64,000 nucleotides of DNA, from NCBI GenBank assembly GCA_958352885.1, contig CATWQI010000001.1, forward strand, positions 62,001 to 126,000. Reading direction: 5' to 3'. The position numbers and the translations under genes were made by a program. The DNA comes from an uncultured Duncaniella sp. (GTDB lineage Bacteria > Bacteroidota > Bacteroidia > Bacteroidales > Muribaculaceae). The notes under the pieces are model-generated. The model saw only the letters and a program-made list of their open reading frames with translations, was not told where the DNA came from and ran no database searches. This document shows, one piece after another, positions 1-8,736 of the stretch (position 1 is its first letter; each line of letters starts with the position of its first letter).

Positions 1-755
1 ATAGCGGTATTAACGCGGATGTCATTCTCAAGGGAGGCACGGGCTATGACATCGCGGCCAGGCTTCCGGCGGAGATCGAGGCCTCTACAGAGATGGATTA
101 TTCGATATATCCGCAGTATCCCTTTTCGATACAGTTTTTCTCGCGAGGCTGCATAAGGAAATGTCCGTTCTGCCTTGTTCGGGAGAAGGAGGGATACATC
201 AGTCCGGTCACGCCTGTCGACCTCAATCCAGCAGGAACGCATATCGAGGTGCTTGACAACAATTTTTTCGCGAACCCGGCATGGAAAGAGGCTGTCGATT
301 ATCTTCTCGCCACAGATCAGAAGGTCAATCTGCATGGTGTCGATGTCCGCATAATGGATGAGGAGCAGGCATATTGGCTCAACAGGATGCGGCTCTACAA
401 AAGTATTCACATCGCATGGGATCTGCCGCAGATAGACCTGACCGACAAACTCCGGGAGATAACACGTTACATAAAGCCTTACAAGCTTATGTGCTATGTC
501 CTTGTCGGTTACGGCTCGACAATCGAGCAGGATATGTACCGTATTGAACGGCTGCGAGAACTCGGTATAAAGCCTTTTGTGATGCCCTACAGGGATTTAG
601 GTAATGAGCGGGTTCCCACGAAGTACGAGAAGGATCTGGCGCAGTATGTCAACAAACCGATGATTTTCAAGTCTTGCTCATTCGCCGATTTCTCCCCTAG
701 GAAAGGATTCAGATGCGAATATTATCTCACCACCAACTGCCGGAATCCTATATGA
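1..755 (+). CDS. Radical SAM protein, 5' end outside window
   Basis: The reading frame is open from base 3 with no stop before the first ATG at 93, so the gene starts before the window. The upstream part reads ...GGTGYDIAARLPAEIE..., a segment commonly found before the SAM domain. Shortly after the Met at 93 comes RGCIRKCPFC, a CxxxCxxC motif that binds the 4Fe-4S cluster, giving a radical S-adenosylmethionine enzyme. The remaining 220 residues look like the alpha/beta barrel of the family. The substrate is unknown. The stop overlaps the next ATG (ATGA), so it is translationally coupled to the DNA methyltransferase, and the pair may act together or be cargo of the conjugative element. Confidence 0.85.
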   Translation, partial: SGINADVILKGGTGYDIAARLPAEIEASTEMDYSIYPQYPFSIQFFSRGCIRKCPFCLVREKEGYISPVTPVDLNPAGTHIEVLDNNFFANPAWKEAVDYLLATDQKVNLHGVDVRIMDEEQAYWLNRMRLYKSIHIAWDLPQIDLTDKLREITRYIKPYKLMCYVLVGYGSTIEQDMYRIERLRELGIKPFVMPYRDLGNERVPTKYEKDLAQYVNKPMIFKSCSFADFSPRKGFRCEYYLTTNCRNPI

Positions 756-1522
756 AGAAAGACATAATCCACAATATGGACTGTCTTGTCGGCATGAGGG
801 AACTGCCCGACCACTGCATTGACGCTGTCATAGCGGATCTTCCATACGGGGTGCTTAACCGTGGGAACAAGGCTGCGGCATGGGACCGGATTATTCCGCT
901 GGACCTCCTCTGGGAGCAGTACAACCGCATAGCCAAACCCGGTTGTCCGATAATCCTCTTCTCACAGGGGATGTTCACGGCCAGCCTGATAATGTCTCAG
1001 CCGAAGAAATGGAGATACAATCTCGTATGGGAGAAAGACCGTGTCAGCGGACACCTCAATGCAAAACGTATGCCGCTGAGGAAGCATGAGGACATTGTGG
1101 TGTTCTATGACAGGCAGCCGGTATATAATCCCCAGATGCGCCCCTGCCTCCCATCCGAAAGGAACCACAGACGGCGTGATGTCGGGACATTCACGAACAG
1201 GTGCTACGGCAGCATGAGGGCCACGCCTGTGAGGATTGCGGATGACAAATATCCCACATCGGTAATCAGTATTCCGAAGGAACACCGGAAGGGGTGTTTC
1301 TTTCACCCGACGCAAAAGCCGGTCGCTTTGGTAGAGTATCTGATAAAGACCTACACCAATCCCGGTGACATTGTCCTAGACAACGCCATAGGTTCGGGAA
1401 CAACCGCTGTCGCTGCCATAAATACGGGACGGCATTTCATCGGCTATGAGACAGTCCCGGAATATTGCGCTATAGCAGAAAAGAGAATCAAGGAGGCGGA
1501 AGCCGTCTTGATGAGCAAATAG
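752..1522 (+). CDS. DNA methyltransferase (N6-adenine/N4-cytosine type)
   Basis: The ATG at 752 overlaps the upstream TGA and is preferred to the in-frame ATG at 713, which lies inside the radical SAM gene. The 256-aa product has motif IV ADLPYG near residue 30 and, near the C-terminus, FHPTQKPVALVEYL followed by the SAM-binding motif LDNAIGSGTTAVAA. This catalytic-before-SAM order is that of the beta-class amino-methyltransferases. No restriction endonuclease gene is adjacent, so it is probably an orphan methylase that protects the element from host restriction or marks its DNA. Its recognition sequence cannot be predicted. Confidence 0.9.
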   Translation: MKKDIIHNMDCLVGMRELPDHCIDAVIADLPYGVLNRGNKAAAWDRIIPLDLLWEQYNRIAKPGCPIILFSQGMFTASLIMSQPKKWRYNLVWEKDRVSGHLNAKRMPLRKHEDIVVFYDRQPVYNPQMRPCLPSERNHRRRDVGTFTNRCYGSMRATPVRIADDKYPTSVISIPKEHRKGCFFHPTQKPVALVEYLIKTYTNPGDIVLDNAIGSGTTAVAAINTGRHFIGYETVPEYCAIAEKRIKEAEAVLMSK

Positions 1523-1549
1523 AATAATAAGTAACAACATAACAGACCA

Positions 1550-2392
1550 ATGAATATCAAATCTTTTGCAATGGCTCTGATTATTGGAGCCGCCTGTCTG
1601 ACATCCAATGCACAGACAACCTACGATGAGATGGAGATTCTCACCGTCAACGAGCAGGTCACTACCGTCATCACGGCCACGGAGCCTATTCGTTTCGTGG
1701 ACATCTCGACCGACAAGGTCGCCGGAGACCAGCCCATCAACAACACGATACGGCTAAAGCCGAAGGAAGCCGGACATGAGGACGGGGAGATACTCGCAAT
1801 CATAACCGTGGTGACTGAACGCTACCGTGCGCAATACGGGCTTGTCTACACGACACGTCTCACCGAGGCTGTCACGGACAAGACCGTGATGCCCTCGGAG
1901 CAGACAGCATACAGGAATCCCGCCGTGTCGATGTCCACCGAGGATATGTACAGCTTTGCGCGCAAAGTGTGGAACTCTCCTGCCAAATACCGTAATGTCG
2001 GATCCAAGAAGCATAAGATGAAGATGCGGCTGAACAACATCTATGCTGTGGGAGAATACTTTTTCATTGACTTCTCTGTTGACAACCATACCAATATCAG
2101 ATTCGACATCGACGAATTGAGGATAAAGCTTGCCGACAAAAAGGTGCATAAGGCCACCAACAGCCAGATAATAGAGCTGAGACCGGAAATTGTATTGGAA
2201 AAAACCACTTCATTCCTGCATGGCTACCGCAATGTGATCGTTGTCAAAAAACTCACGTTCCCCAACGACAAGGTGCTTACAATCGAACTGTCGGAGAAGC
2301 AGATTTCCGGACGCAACATCTCCATGTCCATAGACTATGAGGATGTTCTGTCTGCCGATTCCTTTCACCATTCACTTCTGACGGAGGACTGA
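1550..2392 (+). CDS. traN: Conjugative transposon protein TraN
   Basis: The 280-aa product has an N-terminal signal peptide (MNIKSFAMALIIGAACL...SNAQ) and matches the size and layout of Bacteroides TraN (DUF4138), an outer-membrane-associated part of the conjugative type IV secretion channel. The central part is rich in short beta-strand segments. It sits 4 bp before traO, the usual order in CTnDOT-like elements. Earlier tra genes (traA-traM) would lie to the left of the window. Confidence 0.85.
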   Translation: MNIKSFAMALIIGAACLTSNAQTTYDEMEILTVNEQVTTVITATEPIRFVDISTDKVAGDQPINNTIRLKPKEAGHEDGEILAIITVVTERYRAQYGLVYTTRLTEAVTDKTVMPSEQTAYRNPAVSMSTEDMYSFARKVWNSPAKYRNVGSKKHKMKMRLNNIYAVGEYFFIDFSVDNHTNIRFDIDELRIKLADKKVHKATNSQIIELRPEIVLEKTTSFLHGYRNVIVVKKLTFPNDKVLTIELSEKQISGRNISMSIDYEDVLSADSFHHSLLTED

Positions 2393-2396
2393 TTTT

Positions 2397-2894
2397 ATGA
2401 AGAAGTTGTTATTGCTCGCCGTAGCTATCCTGACGATGGTCAGTACGGCAGTTGCGCGGGATACAGACGGCAGGATACAGATCGGTGCAAGTCTTCTTTA
2501 TGAGAACGGCCTTGAGCTGACCCTCGGTTATGAGAAGGAGACCCGGCACCACAACGCATGGGAATTTTTCGGGAATGTCTATCTAAAATGGGACAAATGC
2601 GCGGACTGCGGCCATGTCTGTCCGGATTCATTCTGGAAAAACTACCGCACATGGAGTGTCGGGGCCGCATACAAGCCGTGTGTCTATCGGGGACGGAACA
2701 ACCACGGCAATCTGAGGCTTGGCGGCACTGTCGGGTCTGATCTGCATGAAGTCATCGGAGGAATCCATGCCGGTTATGAGCACAGCTACGTCATGCGTGG
2801 CGGCTGGCAACTCTTCTGGCAGGTAAAGACCGAGTTTGTGATAAATGGCGAGGACTGGCTTAAAACCGGCATCGGCATAGGTGTTAAATTCTAA
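2397..2894 (+). CDS. traO: Conjugal transfer protein TraO
   Basis: The 165-aa product has a signal peptide (MKKLLLLAVAILTMVSTAVA) and alternating beta-strand patterns ending in GIGIGVKF, consistent with a small outer-membrane barrel. Bacteroides TraO proteins have this size and directly follow TraN. The short CADCGHVCPDSFW segment, with three cysteines, is typical of the group. It is co-transcribed with traN. Its exact role in the mating channel is not established. Confidence 0.8.
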   Translation: MKKLLLLAVAILTMVSTAVARDTDGRIQIGASLLYENGLELTLGYEKETRHHNAWEFFGNVYLKWDKCADCGHVCPDSFWKNYRTWSVGAAYKPCVYRGRNNHGNLRLGGTVGSDLHEVIGGIHAGYEHSYVMRGGWQLFWQVKTEFVINGEDWLKTGIGIGVKF

Positions 2895-2906
2895 ACAATA
2901 TATACA

Positions 2907-3560
2907 ATGAGAAAATTACTCTTTATCATGCTTGCCTTCATCGGCATGGCTGTCATCTCCTGCGACGGGCATCACCCGGAACCGGACATGGGCATGAAGA
3001 TTGGTGATGTGCTCTGCACGGACGGTCAGATTCTCCCTGTGGGCGATTGGGAAAAGTCAGGGAAAGAGGGAATCGGCATTGTGTTCCATGTCAACACGAA
3101 TACCGATATTGAAGGCAGGGAATTTGCGGTTTATCTCCGGGACCTTGCTCCGGTCGCGTTTGCTGATTCCCTGGGCGTTAAGCAGGGGACATCGGCAGAC
3201 CCATACGCACTGGACGGCAATATCAACACATACGCTCTTATGAGCCAGCGCAATGTCGGCTCACCGATGGCCGATGCAGTCTTCGAATTGTGGCGCTACG
3301 GACAGTCCGCATATATACCCTCGGTGGCGCAGCTCCGTCTGTTGAAGGAGACACGCAATACGGTCAACCGAAACCTAGATGCTATCGGTGGCGAGGTCAT
3401 CACGGATAATCCGGACGGATGCTGGTATTGGTCATCTACGGAAGTCGCCGGACAAGAAGCTGTAAAGGGCTGGCTATACTCCCTTTCGCAAGGAGCGATA
3501 CAGGAGACTCCCAAGACACAGGCGCATAAGGTGCGTCCCATAATAACCATAAATAACTGA
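2907..3560 (+). CDS. Lipoprotein with DUF1566-like C-terminal domain
   Basis: The N-terminus is a type II signal peptide (MRKLLFIMLAFIGMAVISC), with the lipidated cysteine at residue 19. The C-terminal half holds CWYWSSTE and, at the end, KVRPIITI, the hallmark spacing of the DUF1566/Fib_succ-type domain found in Bacteroidetes surface lipoproteins. It lies in the tra operon between traO and the coupling protein, so it is probably a surface accessory of the transfer apparatus. No enzymatic role is apparent. Confidence 0.75.
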   Translation: MRKLLFIMLAFIGMAVISCDGHHPEPDMGMKIGDVLCTDGQILPVGDWEKSGKEGIGIVFHVNTNTDIEGREFAVYLRDLAPVAFADSLGVKQGTSADPYALDGNINTYALMSQRNVGSPMADAVFELWRYGQSAYIPSVAQLRLLKETRNTVNRNLDAIGGEVITDNPDGCWYWSSTEVAGQEAVKGWLYSLSQGAIQETPKTQAHKVRPIITINN

Positions 3561-3564
3561 ATGT

Positions 3565-4056
3565 ATGAATATGACTGGAATAGAAGACTTCCATATGCCG
3601 CAACATCTGAATATATCGCATCCCGAGAATGGTTTTTTCGGATATATGCTGAGATGCAGATGCCATGTGGATGAGGATGTTTCAGGGAATTTTGTATTTC
3701 TTGCTGACGGAATAGACTGCTGTATGAGATTTCCCTCTGCCAGACGACAGAGGGAGGTGCTCCGTACAGAATGGAATGGTCGTATAGACAATTACCTTGG
3801 TGCTTTTCGAGGACAGCTATATTATGTGAATGAGCACATGATTGAACCGTTCATTGATTCTATGACCGGTGGCTCCATTGATGCGGTCCGGTTGTTTCTC
3901 CGTAAATTAATGGAAGGGATACGAGAGACAGCTCCTTATAATAATATTCCGGGACTTGAACCTCTCTATGCGGTTTCCCATGTATGTCAGCTTACTGATG
4001 CCGGTCGTATGCATTGGCCTCACATCCATGTTCTTTGGGGTATCAAAAGAGACTGA
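3565..4056 (+). CDS. Hypothetical protein with C-terminal HxHxLWG motif
   Basis: This is a 163-aa soluble protein of unknown family, 4 bp before the coupling protein gene. The C-terminus reads GRMHWPHIHVLWG. The closely spaced histidines (HPHxH-like) recall metal-binding HUH motifs of relaxases and replication initiators, but the protein is short and no catalytic tyrosine motif could be assigned. Position next to the VirD4-like gene fits a role in DNA processing or relaxosome docking; this is a weak inference. Confidence 0.6.
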   Translation: MNMTGIEDFHMPQHLNISHPENGFFGYMLRCRCHVDEDVSGNFVFLADGIDCCMRFPSARRQREVLRTEWNGRIDNYLGAFRGQLYYVNEHMIEPFIDSMTGGSIDAVRLFLRKLMEGIRETAPYNNIPGLEPLYAVSHVCQLTDAGRMHWPHIHVLWGIKRD

Positions 4057-4059
4057 ATA

Positions 4060-6255
4060 ATGGCAATGGAAGAGAGCAAGGAGCTTCAAGGCTCCTACAA
4101 AATATTCAGGGCATGCATCTATGTCTCGTTGCTGCTTGAGTTTTTCATGTATGCCATAGACCCCGAAGTGCTTGACCACTTCGGTGGTGTGGTCGTGGAC
4201 ATCCATGACCGCATGAAGCGGTGGTTCATATACAATGACGGGCATCTGGTCTACTCGAAACTGGCGACGCTGCTCCTCATCTGCATAACCTGCATCGGTA
4301 CACGAAATAAGAAACACCTTGAATTCGACGCAAGGAAACAGGTGCTTTACCCGATAGTGGCAGGACTGTTTACAACGGTGTTGTCGTTGTGGCTTTTCGG
4401 CCACAGCATACTGCCGGTGCTCCTTAACCTGCGGTTGAACATCTGGCTCTATATGTGCGCCAGCGTGGTAGGAACCATTCTTGTACACGTCGCACTCGAC
4501 AATATCTCCAAGTTCTTGAAGGAGGGTCTCTTGAAAGACCGCTTCAATCTGGAGAACGAGAGTTTTGAGCAATGCGAGCATAAGATTGAAAACAAGTACA
4601 GCGTGAATGTCCCGATGAGATACTACTATAAGGGGAAGTTCCGCAAAGGATGGGTCAACATCACCAATCCGTTCCGTGGCACATGGGTTGTCGGCACCCC
4701 CGGTTCCGGCAAGACATTCTCGATAGTGGAACCATTTATCCGCCAGCACTCTGCAAAAGGATTCGCGATGGTAGTGTATGACTACAAGTGGCCTACATTG
4801 GCTACTAAGCTGTATTATCATTACCTTAAGAACCAGAGGCTCGGAAATCTGCCGAAAGGATGCAGGTTCTCCGTGATAAATTTTGTCGATGTGGAATACA
4901 GCCGGAGGGTAAACCCTATCCAACAGAAATACATAGGCAATCTTGCGGCGGCTTCCGAGACGGCGGAGACTCTGCTTGAGTCGTTGCAGAAGGGGAAGAA
5001 AGAGGGAGGCGGCGGTTCCGACCAGTTCTTCCAGACATCAGCGGTCAACTTCCTCGCCGCCATAATTTATTTCTTCATCAACTACAAGAAGCTGCCATAC
5101 GATGCCGGAGGCAACCAGCTATATCCAAGGATGATTGCCGACAGTCATACAGGTTTCCTGAAACCTACCGGGGAGGTCTACTCGGATGCGGCCATGACAC
5201 AGAGGGTGGAACCAGCCTATTGGCTCGGCAAATATTCAGACATGCCGCATGTGTTGTCGTTTCTCAATGAAGACTACCAGACAATCTTCGACGTGCTGCA
5301 GACGGACAATGAGGTGCTTCCGCTCCTCGGGCCGTTCCAGACCGCGTTGAAAAACAAGGCGATGGAACAGCTTGAGGGCATGATCGGCACACTCCGTGTC
5401 TATACCAGCCGTCTGGCCACAAAGGAATCGTACTGGATATTCCACAAGGACGGTGACGATTTCGACCTGAAAGTGAGCGACCCGAATAATCCGAGCTATC
5501 TGCTGATAGCCAACGATCCGGAGATGGAGTCAATCATCGGCGCGTTGAACGCATTGATACTCAATCGCCTTGTCACCCGTGTCAACACCGGACAGGGCAA
5601 GAACATACCTGTGAGCATAATCGTCGATGAGCTGCCTACGCTGTATTTCCACAAGATTGACCGGCTTATCGGCACAGCCCGAAGCAACAAGGTTTCGGTG
5701 GCACTCGGGTTTCAGGAACTGCCGCAGTTGGAGGCTGATTACGGTAAAGTCGGTTCCCAGAAGATAGTAACGACTGTTGGGAATGTGGTCAGCGGTTCCG
5801 CCCGTTCCAAGGAGACACTTGAATGGCTTTCTGGCGACATCTTCGGTAAGGTTGTACAGTTGAAAAAAGGTGTGACTATCGACCGTGACCGCACATCGAT
5901 CAACCTTAACGAGAATCTGGACAGCCTTGTGCCGGCATCGAAGATATCCGACCTCCCGACCGGATGGATATGCGGCCAGGTCGCCCGTGACTTCATAAAG
6001 ACAAAGACCGGTATGCGCGATAATCTCAACATACAGGAGGCTGAGGAGTTCAAGACATCGAAGTTCTACTGCAAGACCGATTTCGACATGGACGAGATTT
6101 CGAAGGAGGAAAGCGAGTATGTGCCGTTGCCTAAATTCTACAGCTTCCCGTCAAGGGAAGCCAGGGAGAGAGTCCTGTACGCCAACTTCCTGCGTGTGAA
6201 CCAGGATATAAAGGACATGATAAGGGACATACAGCAGTATAAAGTCAAAAAGTAA
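4060..6255 (+). CDS. mobC: Type IV coupling protein (VirD4/MobC family ATPase)
   Basis: The 731-aa product has several N-terminal membrane segments (residues about 12-35, 65-80 and 95-155), then a motor domain with Walker A GTPGSGKT near residues 212-219 and Walker B SIIVDELPTL near 520. ARSNKVSVALGFQE and VSGSAR..E follow, as in TraG/VirD4 proteins. It couples the relaxase-DNA complex to the mating channel at the inner membrane. In Bacteroides elements this protein is usually called MobC. An IS1182-type element begins 3 bp after its stop codon without damaging it. Confidence 0.92.
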   Translation: MAMEESKELQGSYKIFRACIYVSLLLEFFMYAIDPEVLDHFGGVVVDIHDRMKRWFIYNDGHLVYSKLATLLLICITCIGTRNKKHLEFDARKQVLYPIVAGLFTTVLSLWLFGHSILPVLLNLRLNIWLYMCASVVGTILVHVALDNISKFLKEGLLKDRFNLENESFEQCEHKIENKYSVNVPMRYYYKGKFRKGWVNITNPFRGTWVVGTPGSGKTFSIVEPFIRQHSAKGFAMVVYDYKWPTLATKLYYHYLKNQRLGNLPKGCRFSVINFVDVEYSRRVNPIQQKYIGNLAAASETAETLLESLQKGKKEGGGGSDQFFQTSAVNFLAAIIYFFINYKKLPYDAGGNQLYPRMIADSHTGFLKPTGEVYSDAAMTQRVEPAYWLGKYSDMPHVLSFLNEDYQTIFDVLQTDNEVLPLLGPFQTALKNKAMEQLEGMIGTLRVYTSRLATKESYWIFHKDGDDFDLKVSDPNNPSYLLIANDPEMESIIGALNALILNRLVTRVNTGQGKNIPVSIIVDELPTLYFHKIDRLIGTARSNKVSVALGFQELPQLEADYGKVGSQKIVTTVGNVVSGSARSKETLEWLSGDIFGKVVQLKKGVTIDRDRTSINLNENLDSLVPASKISDLPTGWICGQVARDFIKTKTGMRDNLNIQEAEEFKTSKFYCKTDFDMDEISKEESEYVPLPKFYSFPSREARERVLYANFLRVNQDIKDMIRDIQQYKVKK

Positions 6256-6258
6256 GAG

Positions 6259-6273
6259 AGAAGAGGCTGTGTC
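6259..6273 (+). repeat. IS terminal inverted repeat, left
   Basis: AGAAGAGGCTGTGTC, an exact inverted copy of 8124-8138. With 6291-6300 (CGCAGCCTCT) it also forms a hairpin at the 3' end of the transposase gene, followed by a T run, so it may end transcription coming from the coupling protein gene. Confidence 0.88.
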
Positions 6274-6330
6274 GTAATTCAGGTTTACGGCGCAGCCTCT
6301 CTTTTTTAGAGCTTTGAGGTTATGATATTT

Positions 6331-8001
6331 TCAGGCGACTGATTTTTGAGTATTATTCCAAAACAATCGATTCTCAGTCGGTAAAGTTGGTGATATCATC
6401 ATAAACAGGCTAAAATGGGGCGTATTTCCCCCATTTTTGGCCTGTTTCGCTATCTTTGAGCACATTTTCTTGATGTTGAAGGCTATGGCGAAGAAGGCAA
6501 AGTCCATTGTGACCTTGTCTTTGCCGAAGTGACGGAAGCGTCGGTATGCCATGTTGAACTTCATCTGTCCGAAGACGGCTTCCGGCTCGATGCAACGTCG
6601 TCCCCGGTGTCTGAGTCCTTCTTCCGATGTCAGCAGTTCTCGGGCTTTGCGCTTGTATTCGTTCAGCCGGTGGTTTACCTCTATTATACGTCGGTCGGCT
6701 TTGGCCTTGTAGCACATACACCGCAGGGGACAGCCTTTGCAGTTCTGCGCGCGGTAACGGGCGTTTTCGCTGCGGTAGCCACTGGCTGTCTTTGAATGGG
6801 AGGTGCCGATGCGGGTCATATGTTGTCCCATCGGGCAGACGTAGTAGTCTTCGTCGGCGTTGTAGTGGAAGTTTTCGTGATGGAATGGATTAGGTCTGTA
6901 GCGCGGACGCTGTTCCAGATGGAAGCGGTTGTATTTGACGTAAGCCTCCATGCCGGCCTCGTCCATAAAGCGGTAGTTTTCTTCCGAGCCGTACCCGGAG
7001 TCGGCAACTACGACAGAGGGCAGATGTCCGTAACGGTCAAAGAAAGAGTTGAAGAACTGTATAAGCGTAAGAGTATCGGTGGGATTTGGGAACAGGCCGA
7101 AGTCGATGATAAACTGGTTCTCGGCGGATATCTGAAGATTGTATCCGGGCTTGGTCTGCCCGTTGTTCATGGCGTCTTCCTTCATACGCATGAACGTGGC
7201 GTCGGGATCGGTCTTGGACATGGAGTTGCGCTCGCCGATCTGTTCAAGACGGCTGTCATATTCTTCAAGCTTGTCGCGGTGCTTCTCCAGTTCCTTTATA
7301 CGTTTGTTCTGCTCACGTCGAACTTTCTTCTGCTCTTTGTCCGTCGGCTCAGGTTCGGATACCAGCGCGTCTTTCAGTTCTCCGATAAGCGAAGTCAATG
7401 CCTCGGGCGTGAACTCGACCGCTTCGGTTTCTGCTGCTTTGTCCTGTGCTATGACTTCATCTATCTGCTGTAACAATACGCGTATCTTTTCTTGTAGTTT
7501 AGCACGGTTCTTCTCCACAGTCTTTCGCCATACGAAGGTGTACTTGTTGGCTTTGGATTCTATCTTGGTTCCGTCTATGTACTCTACATCGAGCGTTATA
7601 AAGCCGCGCTCGGCCAACAGAAGCACCACCTGTGTGAAGATATTGTTTATCTCGTTTTTTACACGGTTGCGGAAGCGGTTGATAGTCACGAAGTCGGGGC
7701 GTTCCTGTGCCGCCAGCCATATATAATGGATGTCGCGCTGCACCTGACGCTCTATCTTCCGGCAGGAGTAGATATTGTTCATGTAAGCATAGAGGATGAT
7801 CTTGAGCATCATCTTCGGATGGTAGGGACAGCGGCCACGCTCGCGGTACAGCTTTTTGAACTCCTTGAGGTCCAGGCTCTCGACAACAGCATCGACAATG
7901 CGCACAGGATCGTTTTCCGCTATATATTCATTGGGATTCAGCAGAAAAAACAGCCTGTCGTTGTTACTGTAAGATTTTGTATGTAAATTTGCAGTAGACA
8001 T
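6331..8001 (-). CDS. IS1182-family transposase
   Basis: The 556-aa DDE transposase starts MSTANLHTKSYSNNDRLFFL and continues ENDPVRIVDAVVESLDL, a typical IS1182/IS1380-like N-terminus. Likely catalytic acids lie in EYIDGTKIES (about residue 142), VVADSGYGSEEN (about 300) and EPEAVFGQMK (about 490). A lysine-rich coiled-coil insert lies near 180-250, and a cysteine cluster (CKGCPLRCMC) near 405-425 is characteristic of this family. The reading frame is intact, so the element may be active. The long plus-strand frames inside it are shadows. Confidence 0.93.
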   Translation of the reverse strand: MSTANLHTKSYSNNDRLFFLLNPNEYIAENDPVRIVDAVVESLDLKEFKKLYRERGRCPYHPKMMLKIILYAYMNNIYSCRKIERQVQRDIHYIWLAAQERPDFVTINRFRNRVKNEINNIFTQVVLLLAERGFITLDVEYIDGTKIESKANKYTFVWRKTVEKNRAKLQEKIRVLLQQIDEVIAQDKAAETEAVEFTPEALTSLIGELKDALVSEPEPTDKEQKKVRREQNKRIKELEKHRDKLEEYDSRLEQIGERNSMSKTDPDATFMRMKEDAMNNGQTKPGYNLQISAENQFIIDFGLFPNPTDTLTLIQFFNSFFDRYGHLPSVVVADSGYGSEENYRFMDEAGMEAYVKYNRFHLEQRPRYRPNPFHHENFHYNADEDYYVCPMGQHMTRIGTSHSKTASGYRSENARYRAQNCKGCPLRCMCYKAKADRRIIEVNHRLNEYKRKARELLTSEEGLRHRGRRCIEPEAVFGQMKFNMAYRRFRHFGKDKVTMDFAFFAIAFNIKKMCSKIAKQAKNGGNTPHFSLFMMISPTLPTENRLFWNNTQKSVA

Positions 8002-8046
8002 TTAATTTATTATTTGTCATAAAGTTACAAAAACTTTTTGACATGA

Positions 8047-8078
8047 CAAAGCCCCGGCTTGTGAAAGTCAGGGCTTTG
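8047..8078 (+). terminator. Hairpin inside IS right end
   Basis: CAAAGCCC and GGGCTTTG form an 8-bp stem (16-nt loop) followed on the plus strand by TTTTATGTTTT. It lies upstream of the transposase start and may shield the transposase promoter region from outside transcription. Confidence 0.5.
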
Positions 8079-8123
8079 TTTTATGTTTTACAACAGGTTA
8101 TGAAAAGAGGCTGCGCCTATTTT

Positions 8124-8138
8124 GACACAGCCTCTTCT
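8124..8138 (-). repeat. IS terminal inverted repeat, right
   Basis: GACACAGCCTCTTCT, the exact inverse of 6259-6273, and also one arm of an end-specific hairpin with AGAGGCTGCG at 8106-8115. Confidence 0.88.
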
Positions 8139-8390
8139 GATATTGTTTAAGATTACACATTGATTCAAAATTGTTCAATATTCTTCTTTTGTCCAGTGAA
8201 TTTGAGCACCACAATATTGTTGAACGACAGGAATGTGAACAATACCGCTATCGTTTAATATTGTCTTTCAGTAAAATAGTTCATTATCGAGTTTGTCAAG
8301 GTTTATAAAAGGTGAGCCGACAGATGGACGCGCCCCGAGTTTGCCCGATTTGTAGGCATTGAATATCGAGAAGTTTTTGTGAAGATTGAA
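8139..8390. other. Spacer between IS and SLOG gene, possible gene remnant
   Basis: No complete gene was seen. On the minus strand, the frame directly after the TGA of the SLOG gene stays open for about 40 codons and ends ...GSPFINLDKLDNELFY-stop near 8270. This reads like the C-terminus of a protein without a start, perhaps a gene cut by rearrangement or a read-through extension. Weak evidence. Confidence 0.3.
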
Positions 8391-8729
8391 TCATGCAATG
8401 TCAATCACCTTATAAGGGATTCCTTTCTTCCTCGCATAGTTGATGGTGAATTTGGTTCCACGGCTATGGCCGTTCCAAAAAGCCAATAGAAAATCGCAAT
8501 TCTCCACAATCTGAATATTCCTCATTATGGGTGCCCTTCTGCCATATTTCCAATATTCCGGAAGATACTCCACAATGGGGATATTATTCTTTATGGCGTA
8601 CTCATTCGCGTATGCGTCCGCTCCGGTCGCTCCGCCGCTTACAATGATGTCGGGGTTGACCGATATGTATGAAGCGATGTCAACGGGATGGCAAATGCGG
8701 CTCCCTATAATAGCCAGTCTCATATACAT
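8391..8729 (-). CDS. SLOG/DUF2493-family nucleotide-binding protein
   Basis: The 112-aa protein is a compact Rossmann-like fold: MRLAIIGSR at the N-terminus, then IIVSGGATGADAYANEYA, where GGATGAD is the nucleotide-binding loop of DUF2493/SLOG proteins, then ENCDFLLAFWNGHSRGT. Family members are related to DprA and LOG proteins and are thought to bind or process nucleotides in stress and conflict systems. It lies 7 bp downstream of a phosphoribosyltransferase-like gene on the same strand, so the two probably form an operon. The start may be the ATG at 8729 or the in-frame ATG at 8723. Confidence 0.85.
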   Translation of the reverse strand: MYMRLAIIGSRICHPVDIASYISVNPDIIVSGGATGADAYANEYAIKNNIPIVEYLPEYWKYGRRAPIMRNIQIVENCDFLLAFWNGHSRGTKFTINYARKKGIPYKVIDIA

Positions 8730-8736
8730 CTCTTAT

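Larger units (their letters stand above)
6259..8138. mobile_element. IS1182-family insertion sequence, complete
   Basis: The element is bounded by 15-bp perfect terminal inverted repeats (AGAAGAGGCTGTGTC and its complement) and carries one intact 556-aa transposase on the minus strand. Each end also folds into its own hairpin (AGAGGCTG... with ...CAGCCTCT), which may limit read-through. No clear target duplication was found in the immediate flanks (...AGTAAGAG and GATATTG...). It sits between the coupling protein and the cargo genes. Confidence 0.88.

Noticed and set aside
3907..4923. Minus-strand frame of 338 codons
   Set aside because: Antisense to the coupling protein gene, whose motifs are clear; His/Cys/Val-rich translation with no domain.
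6796..7473. Plus-strand frame inside the IS element
   Set aside because: Shadow of the transposase; Val/Leu/Phe-rich without domain.
6240..8150. Target-site duplication of the IS
   Set aside because: Flanks AGTAAGAG and GATATTG share no direct repeat longer than chance.
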